Positions 1-10,596 of a stretch of DNA of 44,653 nucleotides are shown here, one piece after another. This stretch comes from Alphaproteobacteria bacterium (GTDB lineage: Bacteria; Pseudomonadota; Alphaproteobacteria; Rs-D84). The notes below the pieces were generated by a model. The model made no database searches. It was not told the origin of the DNA and saw only the letters and a list, made by a program, of their open reading frames with translations. The stretch covers positions 1 through 44,653 of the forward strand of contig JAGCYJ010000008.1 in assembly GCA_017960855.1 (NCBI GenBank), in the 5' to 3' direction. How positions within the stretch are numbered: the first letter of the stretch is position 1; each line of letters opens with the position of its first letter. The position numbers and the translations under genes are program-made.

Positions 1-932
1 CATTTCTTAAACAGATATCCATCCGCAGTAATTGCTGCTGGCATATTAAACGATTCACCATATGTGCATGAAGACGGACTTGTTGGTGCAGTTCCATGTC
101 CACCATTGTTATATGTTAACTGAATTGTGTTTGCTTCACATATTCCGCCTTCACCTGGGGTATACCCGTCTTCGCAATCTGCGGCCATACACTGACTTGG
201 TGCTTCATCGCCATAATAGAATTTACTGTCTTCTGTGTAAGATGTCGCATTTGGTATATCGCCTTCGGTACATTCACGATAGCAATCAGATTCTTCATCC
301 GAACCAGTATCACTATAAGGGTAATCCGCCGGACAAGTATGGTCGCCGTCTTCATCGCAATAATGACCAGCTTCGCAATCATCCCATATTGCATAAAATG
401 TGGTTGTACTTGATGGACATTGAATGGCCTCTGTGCCGCTTGTCGCATTTTGATTTTCTGAAAAACCGTCCAAGGTGTAGCCCACTCTTGATATCCCGCC
501 AAGTCTAAACACAGCCCCCGGTGTACATGTTACTGTGGCATTACTTGTGCCGCTGTTTGTTGCAACGGTTGGCGCATCACCGGAAACAGTTATCGCCTCC
601 AGAGATCCGGTACCACCATTTTTATTTATTGTAACAGTAACCGCAGAAACTACGCAGGTTTCGCCACTTTTTACCGTTGATTCATGCGTTGTTGAATTCC
701 AGTATCCTTCGGGACAGTCGCAAGCCGAAGCGGTGTTATGGGCCTGAGTCGTTGATGCCCAGCCAGTCCCAGTTGGACAAGGTACACACTGGCTGCTGTC
801 GTTCAGGTAATATCCAGCATTACATTCATCGTATACTAAATCGCACACGTAACTCTCAGCGAACGCATTCGCCGAAAATACGAGTACGAACAACGATACA
901 AAAAACCCCAGAAAACTGCGCTTTCTTCCCAT
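1..932 (-). CDS. Secreted cysteine-rich InlB-like repeat protein (partial, C-terminus beyond window)
   Basis: The frame is open from the ATG at 932 to the left edge (310 residues seen, no stop). Residues 1-25 form a signal peptide (basic MGRKR start, hydrophobic core, cleavage after ANAFA). Next come a Cys-rich segment (about 30-110) and one full InlB/Listeria-Bacteroides-type repeat (about 110-210: INKNGG near the start, VGYTLDGF, then TTFYAIW). A CPAGYY-like Cys module follows (about 210-290), then a second repeat beginning LTYNNGG. The first 30 residues nearly match the 3170-residue protein encoded just upstream on the same strand, so the two are paralogues. An AGGAG/GAGG purine tract lies before the ATG. 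The protein is probably exported to the periplasm or surface. Repeats of this type occur in surface adhesins, but a specific role is not supported. Confidence 0.85.
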   Translation of the reverse strand, partial: MGRKRSFLGFFVSLFVLVFSANAFAESYVCDLVYDECNAGYYLNDSSQCVPCPTGTGWASTTQAHNTASACDCPEGYWNSTTHESTVKSGETCVVSAVTVTINKNGGTGSLEAITVSGDAPTVATNSGTSNATVTCTPGAVFRLGGISRVGYTLDGFSENQNATSGTEAIQCPSSTTTFYAIWDDCEAGHYCDEDGDHTCPADYPYSDTGSDEESDCYRECTEGDIPNATSYTEDSKFYYGDEAPSQCMAADCEDGYTPGEGGICEANTIQLTYNNGGHGTAPTSPSSCTYGESFNMPAAITADGYLFKK

Positions 933-954
933 AACTTCCTCTCTTTCTCCTTTA

Positions 955-984
955 ATCGTAGAAAAAAAAGGGCAGGTCGTGCAA
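955..984 (-). promoter_or_regulatory. Promoter of the partial Cys-rich gene
   Basis: On the minus strand TTGCAC (979-984) and TACGAT (955-960) are separated by 18 bases, with a run of T in the spacer. The same arrangement with similar bases lies in front of the 3170-residue paralogue at 10597-10626, which raises confidence that it is functional. Confidence 0.5.
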
Positions 985-1023
985 GAAAAAAATATAAATT
1001 TAAATGTAATTTTTGTTGCTGAA

Positions 1024-1051
1024 ATAAAAAGCCCCGTCGTTTTGACGGGGC
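1024..1051 (-). terminator. Rho-independent terminator of the giant gene
   Basis: On the minus strand GCCCCGTC and GACGGGGC form an 8-bp stem with a 5-base loop (1031-1051), followed by TTTTTATTTC. It lies 10 bases after the stop codon of the 3170-residue protein and separates it from the paralogue downstream. Confidence 0.9.
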
Positions 1052-1061
1052 GATACTTATT

Positions 1062-4000
1062 TTACCAAGACATATATCCCGGATTACATGTGCGTACACA
1101 CTTCTTAAGCATGTCGTTCCACATTACCGAACCTGTTTCGTCTGAATATGGTCGGTCGCAAATTGGAACACATTCATTGTTTTCCAGGTTGTACTTTTCA
1201 CCTTGGTACATACAAGTTGCGATTTCACAACCTGTAATGTATCCGCTGGCCGCGACTTCACCCAATATGCTGAACTTGTTGCGGCATTCGCTGCATTGTT
1301 CAGATGCATTGTTCTTTTCACTTGGGTCGTTGGTATAACCTGGCGCGCAAGATGTTGCTTCGCATGGATCCCAATCTTTTCTGTCGGCATTCCATGTCTT
1401 GACACCAACACCGTTTGCCACAGTGCAAACCTGTTCATTTGCAACACACGCGTTCGAAGCCAAATGATAATCTTCTTCGCAGGTCTTTATGATGCAGGTT
1501 TCGTATGCTCCCAGTGTGCCATTCCATTTCTGTTCGGCATAGGTCGAGTTTGGCGCCTGTGGTGTGCACTCTAATATGTCTGACTCACATTGATCCGCCT
1601 TTGGATGATACCCAATCGCGCAAGCAGACACCATACAGGTACCTTCGGTCTCGTAGGACAGTGCATTTTCACGGTTACATGGTTCGCAAACACCACTAAT
1701 CATTTCATAACCGGTCTGGCATCCAGTCATTGTGCACATACCTGTGTCTTCGTCATAGTCCGCTGGATTGCCATTGACGGTCGCAGTGTACTTACACTTG
1801 TCGTTCCAGTACGCGTTGTATTCGCTGCCACCTTCTGGTACTAAATGACAATCGTTTTCGTCATGTTCGGTGCACTCGCGATAGCACTGGTCTTTCCGTG
1901 TGGCACCTGGAGCACTGTTTGGCCAACCCGCCGGACAAGATGTTGAACCATCGCCATTACCGCCATCGGTGCCGTCACAGTAATTTCCTGCTTCACAGCG
2001 GACACATTGTGTTTTGTCTGCGTTAAACATATATCCAACACCACACGATACGATTTCGCAAGTGTCAGCAGGTTCGCCACCGCCATTATTGTTATAATCG
2101 CGTCCGCTCATAGCTGTCGCATTAGCGGCATTATCGCAATCTTTATAACAGTACTTGGCATCACTTGCACCCTCGTCAGATTGGGTATATGGTGACGGAC
2201 AAGTGTGTTTATCCGTGCCGTCGCAGTAACTGCCCGCTGGACAAGTTTGACATGTGCCATTTTCCAGATAGTATCCTGGCTCACAAGTCGTGATTTCACA
2301 TGTGTCTGCAACACCATAATTGTCGCGTCCGGACATTGTTGCCGCGGGTGGTGTCACTTCGCAGTCCGTGTAGCACAAATCAATACTACTGTTCCCTGTG
2401 TCAGAGTTAGGATGAGATGCCGGACAGTCGTTCTTGTCATTGCCGTCGCAATAACTACCCGCTGGACACGTCACACATGCGTTGTCTTCCAGATAGTATC
2501 CAGGTTCACACTTGGTTATGACACAGGTGTCTGGGACATTACCCGCATCGTTATAATCGCGCCCATCCATTTCGGCTGCTGGTGATGACACCTCGCACTC
2601 TGCCCAACAGTACGCAGGGTCACTGGTCCCCGCATCAGACCTGGTGTACTGACCATTTGTTAATTCAGCGCAGGTCTTGTCACCAATGTCTGGATTGCAG
2701 ACGTGATCTTCTGGGCATTCGAAACAGTCGTCTTCGCTGTCGCTTGTTTCGGTTAGGGTAATTGTCCCCGGCTGACAAGCATAACGATTGGTGTCTCTGT
2801 TCGGACTGTATGAATTGTATCCAACAGGTACGCAGTCAAGTGCCAACGCATCTGCTAACCAATATCCACCTTCGCACCAGGTTATCTTCTTGTCGCCACA
2901 TCCGATATTATACGCCTGGACGTCCGGATCGTCATTCCAATTACATGTCTGCGATCCGCCACCATGTGTGGCTTCGTATTCCAAACCATCCTTGAAGCAC
3001 AAACCGATATCCGCAGTTGTTATACCATTGGTCTTACCGCCGTCTGGGCATGCGTGTCTTTCAATATCGTTTTCTGGACTGTAATTGTTCTGTCCAACTT
3101 CTGTACAGGTCACATCTGTGCTGTTCGCACGATAATATCCGCCACGGCATGCATTGATGGATTGATCAAAACATTCGCGCCCATACACAGCAGAATCACC
3201 TTCGCCACTGGAATACCAGCAACTTTGTGTTCCTGAACCAGACGAGTCAGGTGCAGTATAATCCAAACCTGTCTTGTAGCATTCATATATGCTTTCAGCC
3301 GTCTTGTTGTTGGCCATAGTTGTTCCGCCATTCGGACACTGATGTCTAATCAGTTCGTCATCGCCACTGTAATACCCAACATCCGCTTCAGAGCAGTCAA
3401 TGTCAGATTCGCCCGCTAACCAATAACCCGCATCGCACGATGTTATCGCAAAGTCTTTGCAGCGTGCAGAATATGAACGCGCTTCGTTATCATAGTAGCA
3501 GGTTTGTGTACCATGACCATGATCCGCTTCATATGTCGGCAATAGTTCTTTATAGCAGTCCGAAATATCATCCGAACCAGCTGGTGATTTACCGCCGTCT
3601 GGACACACGGTCATACCCGCTTCGCCAGAGTTAGTATCCACCGTTGTGCCTTCGCAGTAATTGTTTTCTTCACAGGTCTTACATACATTCGGATCCGTTG
3701 GATCTTCACCGGTGCCGGCATAGTATGTTCCAGCTGGACATGTTATCGGTGCATCAGACCATTGTGCCACTACGGTTGCGTTTCCTGCTGTGAATGTTAA
3801 TGCGGCAACCGAAGTTATAAACTTACCGTCTGAACCGATTACATTCACATCGTTACCCTTGTATCCAGCAAAGGTCATAACACCCTTGACCGGCAAGGTC
3901 GTCAGTTGTGTAATGCTGGTCGTGGCACCTGCATCGGAATACCAGCCGGTTGCGTACTTCAAGTACACTGTAGCTGGGGCACCAGCAGTTGCCGCGCCAT

Positions 4001-7000
4001 TGTGGTTCAATGTAATGGTATAAATATTCGGTGTCCATTGTGCATACAGTGTTGTATCAGATGCATTCGCCGAGATGTTTGTCGTCACTGTTGTGCCGGC
4101 ATCATAACATGTGCCAGAACCATCGGCATTAGTGCACCATTTGTTCGCAGTGCTGTATCCTGTACGCGTATCAACAATCGCCGGCAACGCACATGCACCA
4201 CTGTCAAATACACAGTTTACACTGGCTGGGGTCGAACCAGCACCACCATTCTTGTCCAACGTGATTGTGTATTCATGTGCCACGCACGATGGGTTTGGTG
4301 TTCCATTGCTTTGAACATCGTATCCTGTGACACATGTGATTTCGTACGCACAGGCATTATATGTTGTTGCACTGGCACCTGTGACGTAATCGGATACAGG
4401 AACAACTGTCTTTGAGTGGGCAAATGCACTGGTCGTCAAATCACATGCCTTATAGCATTGTTCATAACTATAAGCATACGGTTCAGAACCCGAGCATCCC
4501 GCCGGACATGCAATCGCGCTTATTGACGATCCTGGGGTCGTCATTGTCGGATTTTCGCTTGGGAATGCCGATTGAGCAGGACTGTAATAGCATGTATTAA
4601 CGCCCGAGCAGAATATGGATGAATCATAGTAATATCCCGCATCACAGGTCAATGCACCGACATTATAGTAATTGGTGTAATCGCCGTTCGCTTCGGTTCC
4701 TTCATAGAACGCCTTGACCCAACCAGTTCCATGTTCCCAAACATGGTTATAGTTTTCCGTCACAACAAATGGATTGTACAATACATAGCATGTTTCTATG
4801 CCACGATATTTCTGATTTGGCACCAAATCAGCTTTACCTGGTGTTCCGTCCTTGTCCGCAGGGCAATTGTGGAACCCGTCTGTATCGCACCACATATCTT
4901 CTGGACATGTGTCGGAATCATAGATACAGGTGTCATATGTATTCTTGGTCGTGTTATAGTGTACCGGTGAATTTGTCACATTAACAATCGTTCCGTTCAA
5001 ATTCTTGGTCGCATTACATGTCAGATAGCACGCCGTTATAGCCGCAGAAGTTGTCGTCGCGGTTGTTGGATTTGTGCTGACCACATCCACCGCGCCGGTA
5101 CCCGCCGGGCATTGTGAGCGTTGCGTTGATATTGTATCTGTGGTCATGGTTGGATCCATATTTTCTGGGGCAGGGCTGTAATATCCTAATCCCACAGCAA
5201 CACAATCCACTGTGTCATCAGATGTTGTCACGCCTTCCAATGCATCCCAATATCCAGCCGCACACTTACGAATAGTATAACTATCGCAATTGGTTGAGTA
5301 TGTATCCGTACTGGTGTTCCAGTGACATCTTGTTGTACGGCCACCATGCGCGGTTTCATCCCATACGCCTTCGCGGACACAACTTGTTACCAGTTCACTT
5401 TCCGTACCATCGGTTGATATGGTATTACGTGTGTCACCATATTCATATACGGCCTCTGGACAGCGATCGCGCGTCGTCAGATATGTGGCACTGTAATACT
5501 GATAACCTACAGCCGTACAGTCGCTTGGATTGGTCGTATCCAGATAGAAACCACTATCGCAGGTCAATATCTGTTCATTCGAGCAATTGGATTCATACTT
5601 CCCGGATGCATAATGACAGATACGGCTTCCGGCACCCTTGGTTGCGGTAAGTTTTACCGTCGCATAGCAGGCAGATGCTTCTGAAGAACCAGTGTTCGAA
5701 GTCACGTTTGGTGCAATGTCAACTAATGCTGTGCCGTTCCATTCTTGTGCTGGGGTATATGTTGTACCCGCAACCGCTGTTGGACACGGTGTTATGAAGT
5801 GATCATCACCATCGGCATCTTCGTCATCATATGCTGTACCACCTTCGCAGTAAGAACCCGCTGGGCATGTTGTGCAAGAACGTGTGTCATAGTCGTAATA
5901 TTCACCCGCCGCACAGGTCTCTGTCTTCTTTTGAATCCAGCTGGCCATCAATTCAATTGGTGTTGTATAATCATTATAAGAGACCAATTTATTTGACGCC
6001 GTAATCACACCGGACTCATTAATGACGGACCACTGTGCCTCTTCGATTGTCGCTTCGTATCCTGTGCAATTCTGTGAACCTTGTGTTGGCATGGTAATAC
6101 TGGTCAAAGGTGTAGTGGCACTGCTATCCGAGAACCAACCAGTGTTATACTTCATATATATTGGTCCGTTGTCACCACCTGTTCCACCATTCTTATTTAA
6201 TGTGAATGTATATATGTTAGGTTCACATGTTGTTCCAACGGTGTGATAACCAGGATTACATACTGGTGCATCATATGTACATGCTGGATATGAACCGCTT
6301 GTTGTGACCGTTGCGTTTTCATAATCGTACGCGGTTATCGTGCCAGCAAAATTCACAGTGCGTGGATTTGCTGCGCGTGAACCAATTATATTATTTGATT
6401 CATCAAGCACATTTTGATCCGAACAAGTGTTATAACACGCTGTCGGTAATCCGCTTGTTTCCGCATTTTCGCCACCAGTTGTTGCATTATCATAGCCCGG
6501 TAACACACTACATGAATAACGTACCATACTTATGTTATCTTCGGTCGTGTTGGTTGGGGCAGGGCTCCAATACCCTGTGCCGACTTTGTTACATGACTGA
6601 GCATCTGGGGCAACACGATAGCGACCTTCGTTACAATACTTTATCTGCACTTTGCCACAATTTGTATAAGCGTCATCGGCATCTTTATAATTACATACTT
6701 GATCACCACCACCTGTGCCATCATTCAGTGGAACACCTGTGCGTGTTGTTTGGCATGCCTCAATAGTGCTGCTGCCTGTGGGCGATGTAACCGTTCCGCC
6801 ACCAGCGTCAGTCGGACAGGTCTTCACACAGCCCGAATCAACAGTATCTTTATATTCAACTGCGACTTCTCCGCCAGGACAATAATATCCAGCTGGACAT
6901 TGTTCCAGTTCGCCCGGTTGAACTTCTGTGGCTGTACGCCCAGCGGTACATGTGTACATACCCTGGGTCCAATGTGCATACAATGTTGTGTCTTCGGTGA

Positions 7001-10000
7001 ATCTTGTATTAGATACATCGATTCTGCCTTCTCTCGTAATGATAATGCTGCCACCAGTTTGTTCTGTGTAGTAACCATCAAATTCCCAGTTGGTAAATGT
7101 TGGTGCTGTAATACTGGTTATACTTGTTGTTGCGGCTGAATCAGAATACCATCCAGTTGCATACTTCTCATATATGTATGTGGTTGTATTATTCTTAGGA
7201 TCAACCAATGTGATGGTATAAGTACCTGGGTTACAAGTAGCATTTGATGGGTCAAACTCATATCCTGGATCACAAGTAATGGTCATATTACAAGAACCGC
7301 TGGCATTACAGTCTGAACCATAGAATTGTTTACCTTGGATACAATAATCGACAGTCGTATCAGTGTAACATACAGGACTGTAATCATAGTCGCAGGTTGC
7401 GTTTTCTGGACAAGTATCTTTTGTACAGGGCAACTCGCAGGTCGTGTAACAAACACTTATATTAGAGAAGTTATTACCGCGTGACAAAGGATGCGTTTCT
7501 GGACATTCCGTACATTCATCAATGTTTAGATAGGTAAACGCTGGACAATAGATGTTGTCATAGGGGCACATAGTATCAGTCACATTCAAACACGTTGATG
7601 TGTTGTAATACATAATCCCAGAAACAGTTGACCAAGTTTGGAAAGTACAAGAGTTTGCAGGTTCTGGCGTCTGCGGGCAATCCCTTGGCGATACACCAAC
7701 AACGCACGGTGCATTATCACATTCTTTGTAGCAACCAGCCGAACTTGTAGAACCTGAATCAGATCCAGTGTAATCTGAACCCAGCGTTGTACAAGATACA
7801 CGACATCCAACGCCACCTTCAATCGCGGTACCCGTACCAGGACAGTAGTAGCCCGAACCACAGGTTTGCATGGTCGTGCCATCGTAATACTTGCCGGCCT
7901 CGCAATTTACGGTATTTTGTGACCAGTGTGCATATAAGATATATGATTGTTCTGCGGCTTTGTCCCAATTCCGCACGGAATGACCAGTTGAATCATAATA
8001 CGATGTTCCACCTGTCTGTGCATCAAAATACCCGGTTAAAGAGAAGGTGTCACGTGTTGCAACGGATGACAATGTTGGCATCGGTGAACCGAACGTAGCC
8101 GTCACAGATGTTTGTCCGTCTGTTCCACTATCTGATCCGCGGTTTGGTGATAATGTGATGTTGTATGTCTTTCCAACACATCCATCGCCAGCAGCATTGG
8201 GTTCATATCCTTCGTTACATGTAAACCCATCTGTTCCACCAGGGCAGTCAGCATTGCTTGGACATGTCACACATGCACCATCTTTCAAATAATAGCCAGA
8301 ATTACACGATGTAGCAGAGCAATTATCTGTCGTTGGGTTTGCTGATGTAACCCTGCCGGCAACAGCGCTGGCACCAGGTACATCTGTTGTTTTACAGTCG
8401 CGATAACATTGTCCAACAACAGTGGATCCTGCGTCTGATTTAGGATATACAGGATTTATTGCTTCGCATGCTGTACAACTGGTTGCGGTTGTTGATGCAA
8501 AATAGTTCGCTTGTGCGACAACTGGCGCAACGACGGTCTTGTTACAAGTAGTCGTATTGGTTGAACAACCGCTTCTGACATTACCGTCGCCATCACCCGT
8601 TGTATTGGAATAGGCCACATATTCACAAGCGGCGGGTGTGCAATCTACAAATGTTGCGCTTGAGCACCCCGCAGGAATAGTTTCTATGTGTTCCCCAGTT
8701 GATGGACGCAGTTTTGTGTCACTGTAACATTGGGTTATTGCAGTAGATGCGGTGCTTTCTGTGTTTGGATATCCGGTTGGACATGTCTGACACGCAGCAC
8801 TGGCTTGTGCGCTTGATGTCTTGTAAGAGCCAGTTGCACACGGTAACCATACCGCATAAACAGTTGTTGATGAATTGATTGTCATTGTTGTTGTTCCGCT
8901 TGTCGCAGATGCGGACGTTGACCATCCATCAAAGACATAGCCGGCACGATAAAATGATGTTGTCGCACCACTTGCCAAAGTACATGAAACACCGGCAGTA
9001 CATGTGGTGTTACTTGGTTTTGTTCCAGATCCACCGTTCAGGTTATATGTAACAGTGAAAGCATCTTGGCTCCAAGTTGCTTTAAGAGCGATATTGCCAT
9101 ATGTGCCAGCGGCAATTTTGAAACTTGTATCGCCACTGCTAGAAGAACCAGAACCCCAATTTGTTGGCGCGGTTGTCACAGTCCAGCCAGTAAATGTATA
9201 ATTTGCTCTTGTAGGATTGGTAACATTTATTGTTTGGGTGACATTATATGTCGCAGGATGTGTTGCACCAGATGGCCAAGAACCATTATCCAAATTATAA
9301 GTTATATTGTATGTATCGGCAGTACATGATACTGTTGAGCCAGATACGGTTGCATTACTATACCCACCCAAACATGTTCCGCTATATGTACAAGAGTTTG
9401 TGCCCTTCGATACGCTACATGTGGCGGCACCTGTTCCCTTGGTACAGGTATCACATGTAAAGTCGGTAATAGGGCATACACCAGGATTTGCTGCATCACA
9501 TGAACCACCATAGTGCTGATCGCCGGATGTAGAATAATTTGTATTATATGTACATGTCGCATTATCTGGACATGTTGCTTGCCCAGAGCATGTCTTGGTA
9601 CAAGACGTATAGCAAGTGCTCTGACTATCTCTGTTACCATCAGAATTTGTATACTCATTTCCTAGTGTTGTACATGATACACAAGCGGTTCCGTTAAAGT
9701 ATTCACCATCTTGACAATTCGCAGCTGTTTCATTCCATACAGCAGTCAAGGTTATTGTTGCACCATTTTCTGTTGTGATATTAGTTATATCTCCACCACC
9801 GGCAACAGACGACTTACTTGGAGTGCAAGAACTGTTGTTTGATTTATTACAAGAGATAGTCCATCCACCAAAGTCATAATTGGTTTTTACCAATGAACCC
9901 TTTGAAGCAGCGGTACAGGTCTGACCATAAGTACAAGTATGATTAGATGGTTTTGTTCCACCGGTATTACCATTACCATTATATGTCACAGTAAAGGTAT

Positions 10001-10574
10001 TAGGTGCGCATTCTTCCCCACTTGCATGATAACCTGTGGCTGTACAGTTTGGTGTCCAACTACCATAAGTCGCGGTACATGCGCCACCAGCTGTGCTGCT
10101 GTATGTAACAGAACGAGTTCTGGTACCACCAGTTATGTTTTGTGTTTCGGTATCATTTAATCTGGAACAAGGTTTACATTCGCCAGAATCTAATTCATAG
10201 TTAGCATCACAAGTAATGGTTTTTGTGCCACATCCAGAACAAGCACCCCATTGACTACATCCCGTACATTGGGATACACCACTAGATCCCGCTGTGCCGC
10301 CGGTGTAATTACCGGTACATGTCTGTGTGCCTGCGTTTGCCTGGCATGTACAGGTCCCATGATCAACACTGCACGTTGTTTGAGTGCAAGATTGTGTGCT
10401 GGTGTTGTTGGTGGCACTGGTACATGCCAAGCAATCACCATTGGATAGATAATATCCAGCAGTACAACTTGTGTACTCTATATCGCACACATAGCCCTCA
10501 GCGAACGCATTTAGTGAAAATACGAACACGAACAATGACAGCAAAAACCCGAGAAAACAGCGCTTTTTTCCCAT
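1062..10574 (-). CDS. Giant secreted cysteine-rich protein with InlB-like repeats (3170 aa)
   Basis: The start is placed at the ATG at 10574, with a purine-rich GAGGGGAAG just upstream and the same MGKKR-type signal peptide as the paralogue. A longer reading from 10664 would run through the promoter and lacks a signal. Cleavage is expected after residue 25 (NAFA). About eight InlB/Listeria-Bacteroides-type repeats are visible. Each opens with an (Y/F)T(I/V)T(Y/L)-x-x-NGG-like strand and closes with a (L/V)YA(H/Q/V)W-like strand. The first starts near residue 192 and the last is near 2100. They are embedded in many Cys modules of the CPAG(S/Y)YC or C-x-x-GYY type. The last third is almost purely Cys-rich, including three near-identical units. 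No membrane anchor or sorting signal is seen at the C-terminus (ends NPGYMSW). Such a protein should need periplasmic disulfide formation. Adhesion or surface coating is plausible but unproven. Confidence 0.9.
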   Translation of the reverse strand: MGKKRCFLGFLLSLFVFVFSLNAFAEGYVCDIEYTSCTAGYYLSNGDCLACTSATNNTSTQSCTQTTCSVDHGTCTCQANAGTQTCTGNYTGGTAGSSGVSQCTGCSQWGACSGCGTKTITCDANYELDSGECKPCSRLNDTETQNITGGTRTRSVTYSSTAGGACTATYGSWTPNCTATGYHASGEECAPNTFTVTYNGNGNTGGTKPSNHTCTYGQTCTAASKGSLVKTNYDFGGWTISCNKSNNSSCTPSKSSVAGGGDITNITTENGATITLTAVWNETAANCQDGEYFNGTACVSCTTLGNEYTNSDGNRDSQSTCYTSCTKTCSGQATCPDNATCTYNTNYSTSGDQHYGGSCDAANPGVCPITDFTCDTCTKGTGAATCSVSKGTNSCTYSGTCLGGYSNATVSGSTVSCTADTYNITYNLDNGSWPSGATHPATYNVTQTINVTNPTRANYTFTGWTVTTAPTNWGSGSSSSGDTSFKIAAGTYGNIALKATWSQDAFTVTYNLNGGSGTKPSNTTCTAGVSCTLASGATTSFYRAGYVFDGWSTSASATSGTTTMTINSSTTVYAVWLPCATGSYKTSSAQASAACQTCPTGYPNTESTASTAITQCYSDTKLRPSTGEHIETIPAGCSSATFVDCTPAACEYVAYSNTTGDGDGNVRSGCSTNTTTCNKTVVAPVVAQANYFASTTATSCTACEAINPVYPKSDAGSTVVGQCYRDCKTTDVPGASAVAGRVTSANPTTDNCSATSCNSGYYLKDGACVTCPSNADCPGGTDGFTCNEGYEPNAAGDGCVGKTYNITLSPNRGSDSGTDGQTSVTATFGSPMPTLSSVATRDTFSLTGYFDAQTGGTSYYDSTGHSVRNWDKAAEQSYILYAHWSQNTVNCEAGKYYDGTTMQTCGSGYYCPGTGTAIEGGVGCRVSCTTLGSDYTGSDSGSTSSAGCYKECDNAPCVVGVSPRDCPQTPEPANSCTFQTWSTVSGIMYYNTSTCLNVTDTMCPYDNIYCPAFTYLNIDECTECPETHPLSRGNNFSNISVCYTTCELPCTKDTCPENATCDYDYSPVCYTDTTVDYCIQGKQFYGSDCNASGSCNMTITCDPGYEFDPSNATCNPGTYTITLVDPKNNTTTYIYEKYATGWYSDSAATTSITSITAPTFTNWEFDGYYTEQTGGSIIITREGRIDVSNTRFTEDTTLYAHWTQGMYTCTAGRTATEVQPGELEQCPAGYYCPGGEVAVEYKDTVDSGCVKTCPTDAGGGTVTSPTGSSTIEACQTTRTGVPLNDGTGGGDQVCNYKDADDAYTNCGKVQIKYCNEGRYRVAPDAQSCNKVGTGYWSPAPTNTTEDNISMVRYSCSVLPGYDNATTGGENAETSGLPTACYNTCSDQNVLDESNNIIGSRAANPRTVNFAGTITAYDYENATVTTSGSYPACTYDAPVCNPGYHTVGTTCEPNIYTFTLNKNGGTGGDNGPIYMKYNTGWFSDSSATTPLTSITMPTQGSQNCTGYEATIEEAQWSVINESGVITASNKLVSYNDYTTPIELMASWIQKKTETCAAGEYYDYDTRSCTTCPAGSYCEGGTAYDDEDADGDDHFITPCPTAVAGTTYTPAQEWNGTALVDIAPNVTSNTGSSEASACYATVKLTATKGAGSRICHYASGKYESNCSNEQILTCDSGFYLDTTNPSDCTAVGYQYYSATYLTTRDRCPEAVYEYGDTRNTISTDGTESELVTSCVREGVWDETAHGGRTTRCHWNTSTDTYSTNCDSYTIRKCAAGYWDALEGVTTSDDTVDCVAVGLGYYSPAPENMDPTMTTDTISTQRSQCPAGTGAVDVVSTNPTTATTTSAAITACYLTCNATKNLNGTIVNVTNSPVHYNTTKNTYDTCIYDSDTCPEDMWCDTDGFHNCPADKDGTPGKADLVPNQKYRGIETCYVLYNPFVVTENYNHVWEHGTGWVKAFYEGTEANGDYTNYYNVGALTCDAGYYYDSSIFCSGVNTCYYSPAQSAFPSENPTMTTPGSSISAIACPAGCSGSEPYAYSYEQCYKACDLTTSAFAHSKTVVPVSDYVTGASATTYNACAYEITCVTGYDVQSNGTPNPSCVAHEYTITLDKNGGAGSTPASVNCVFDSGACALPAIVDTRTGYSTANKWCTNADGSGTCYDAGTTVTTNISANASDTTLYAQWTPNIYTITLNHNGAATAGAPATVYLKYATGWYSDAGATTSITQLTTLPVKGVMTFAGYKGNDVNVIGSDGKFITSVAALTFTAGNATVVAQWSDAPITCPAGTYYAGTGEDPTDPNVCKTCEENNYCEGTTVDTNSGEAGMTVCPDGGKSPAGSDDISDCYKELLPTYEADHGHGTQTCYYDNEARSYSARCKDFAITSCDAGYWLAGESDIDCSEADVGYYSGDDELIRHQCPNGGTTMANNKTAESIYECYKTGLDYTAPDSSGSGTQSCWYSSGEGDSAVYGRECFDQSINACRGGYYRANSTDVTCTEVGQNNYSPENDIERHACPDGGKTNGITTADIGLCFKDGLEYEATHGGGSQTCNWNDDPDVQAYNIGCGDKKITWCEGGYWLADALALDCVPVGYNSYSPNRDTNRYACQPGTITLTETSDSEDDCFECPEDHVCNPDIGDKTCAELTNGQYTRSDAGTSDPAYCWAECEVSSPAAEMDGRDYNDAGNVPDTCVITKCEPGYYLEDNACVTCPAGSYCDGNDKNDCPASHPNSDTGNSSIDLCYTDCEVTPPAATMSGRDNYGVADTCEITTCEPGYYLENGTCQTCPAGSYCDGTDKHTCPSPYTQSDEGASDAKYCYKDCDNAANATAMSGRDYNNNGGGEPADTCEIVSCGVGYMFNADKTQCVRCEAGNYCDGTDGGNGDGSTSCPAGWPNSAPGATRKDQCYRECTEHDENDCHLVPEGGSEYNAYWNDKCKYTATVNGNPADYDEDTGMCTMTGCQTGYEMISGVCEPCNRENALSYETEGTCMVSACAIGYHPKADQCESDILECTPQAPNSTYAEQKWNGTLGAYETCIIKTCEEDYHLASNACVANEQVCTVANGVGVKTWNADRKDWDPCEATSCAPGYTNDPSEKNNASEQCSECRNKFSILGEVAASGYITGCEIATCMYQGEKYNLENNECVPICDRPYSDETGSVMWNDMLKKCVRTCNPGYMSW
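1870..2605 (-). repeat. Three tandem ~76-residue Cys modules inside the giant gene
   Basis: Three consecutive units share the order: CE or CD, then (M)SGRD or MDGRD, DTC(E/V)I, C(E/G)(P/V)GY, a CPAGSYCDG or CEAGNYCDG block, and an ending CY. Units one and two are close at DNA level (both encode CEPGYYLE and CPAGSYCDG). This indicates recent internal duplication. Boundaries are approximate. Confidence 0.75.
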
Positions 10575-10596
10575 AACTTCCCCTCTTTTATATTTT

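Noticed and set aside
116-502. 128-residue minus-strand frame inside the first Cys-rich gene
   Set aside because: It is an out-of-frame shadow; the frame open from 932 to the window edge has the signal peptide and repeat motifs.
1-10574. CRISPR array or DNA satellite in the repetitive giant genes
   Set aside because: Similar stretches vary in length and sequence and keep the reading frame; they are protein repeats, not identical direct repeats with spacers.
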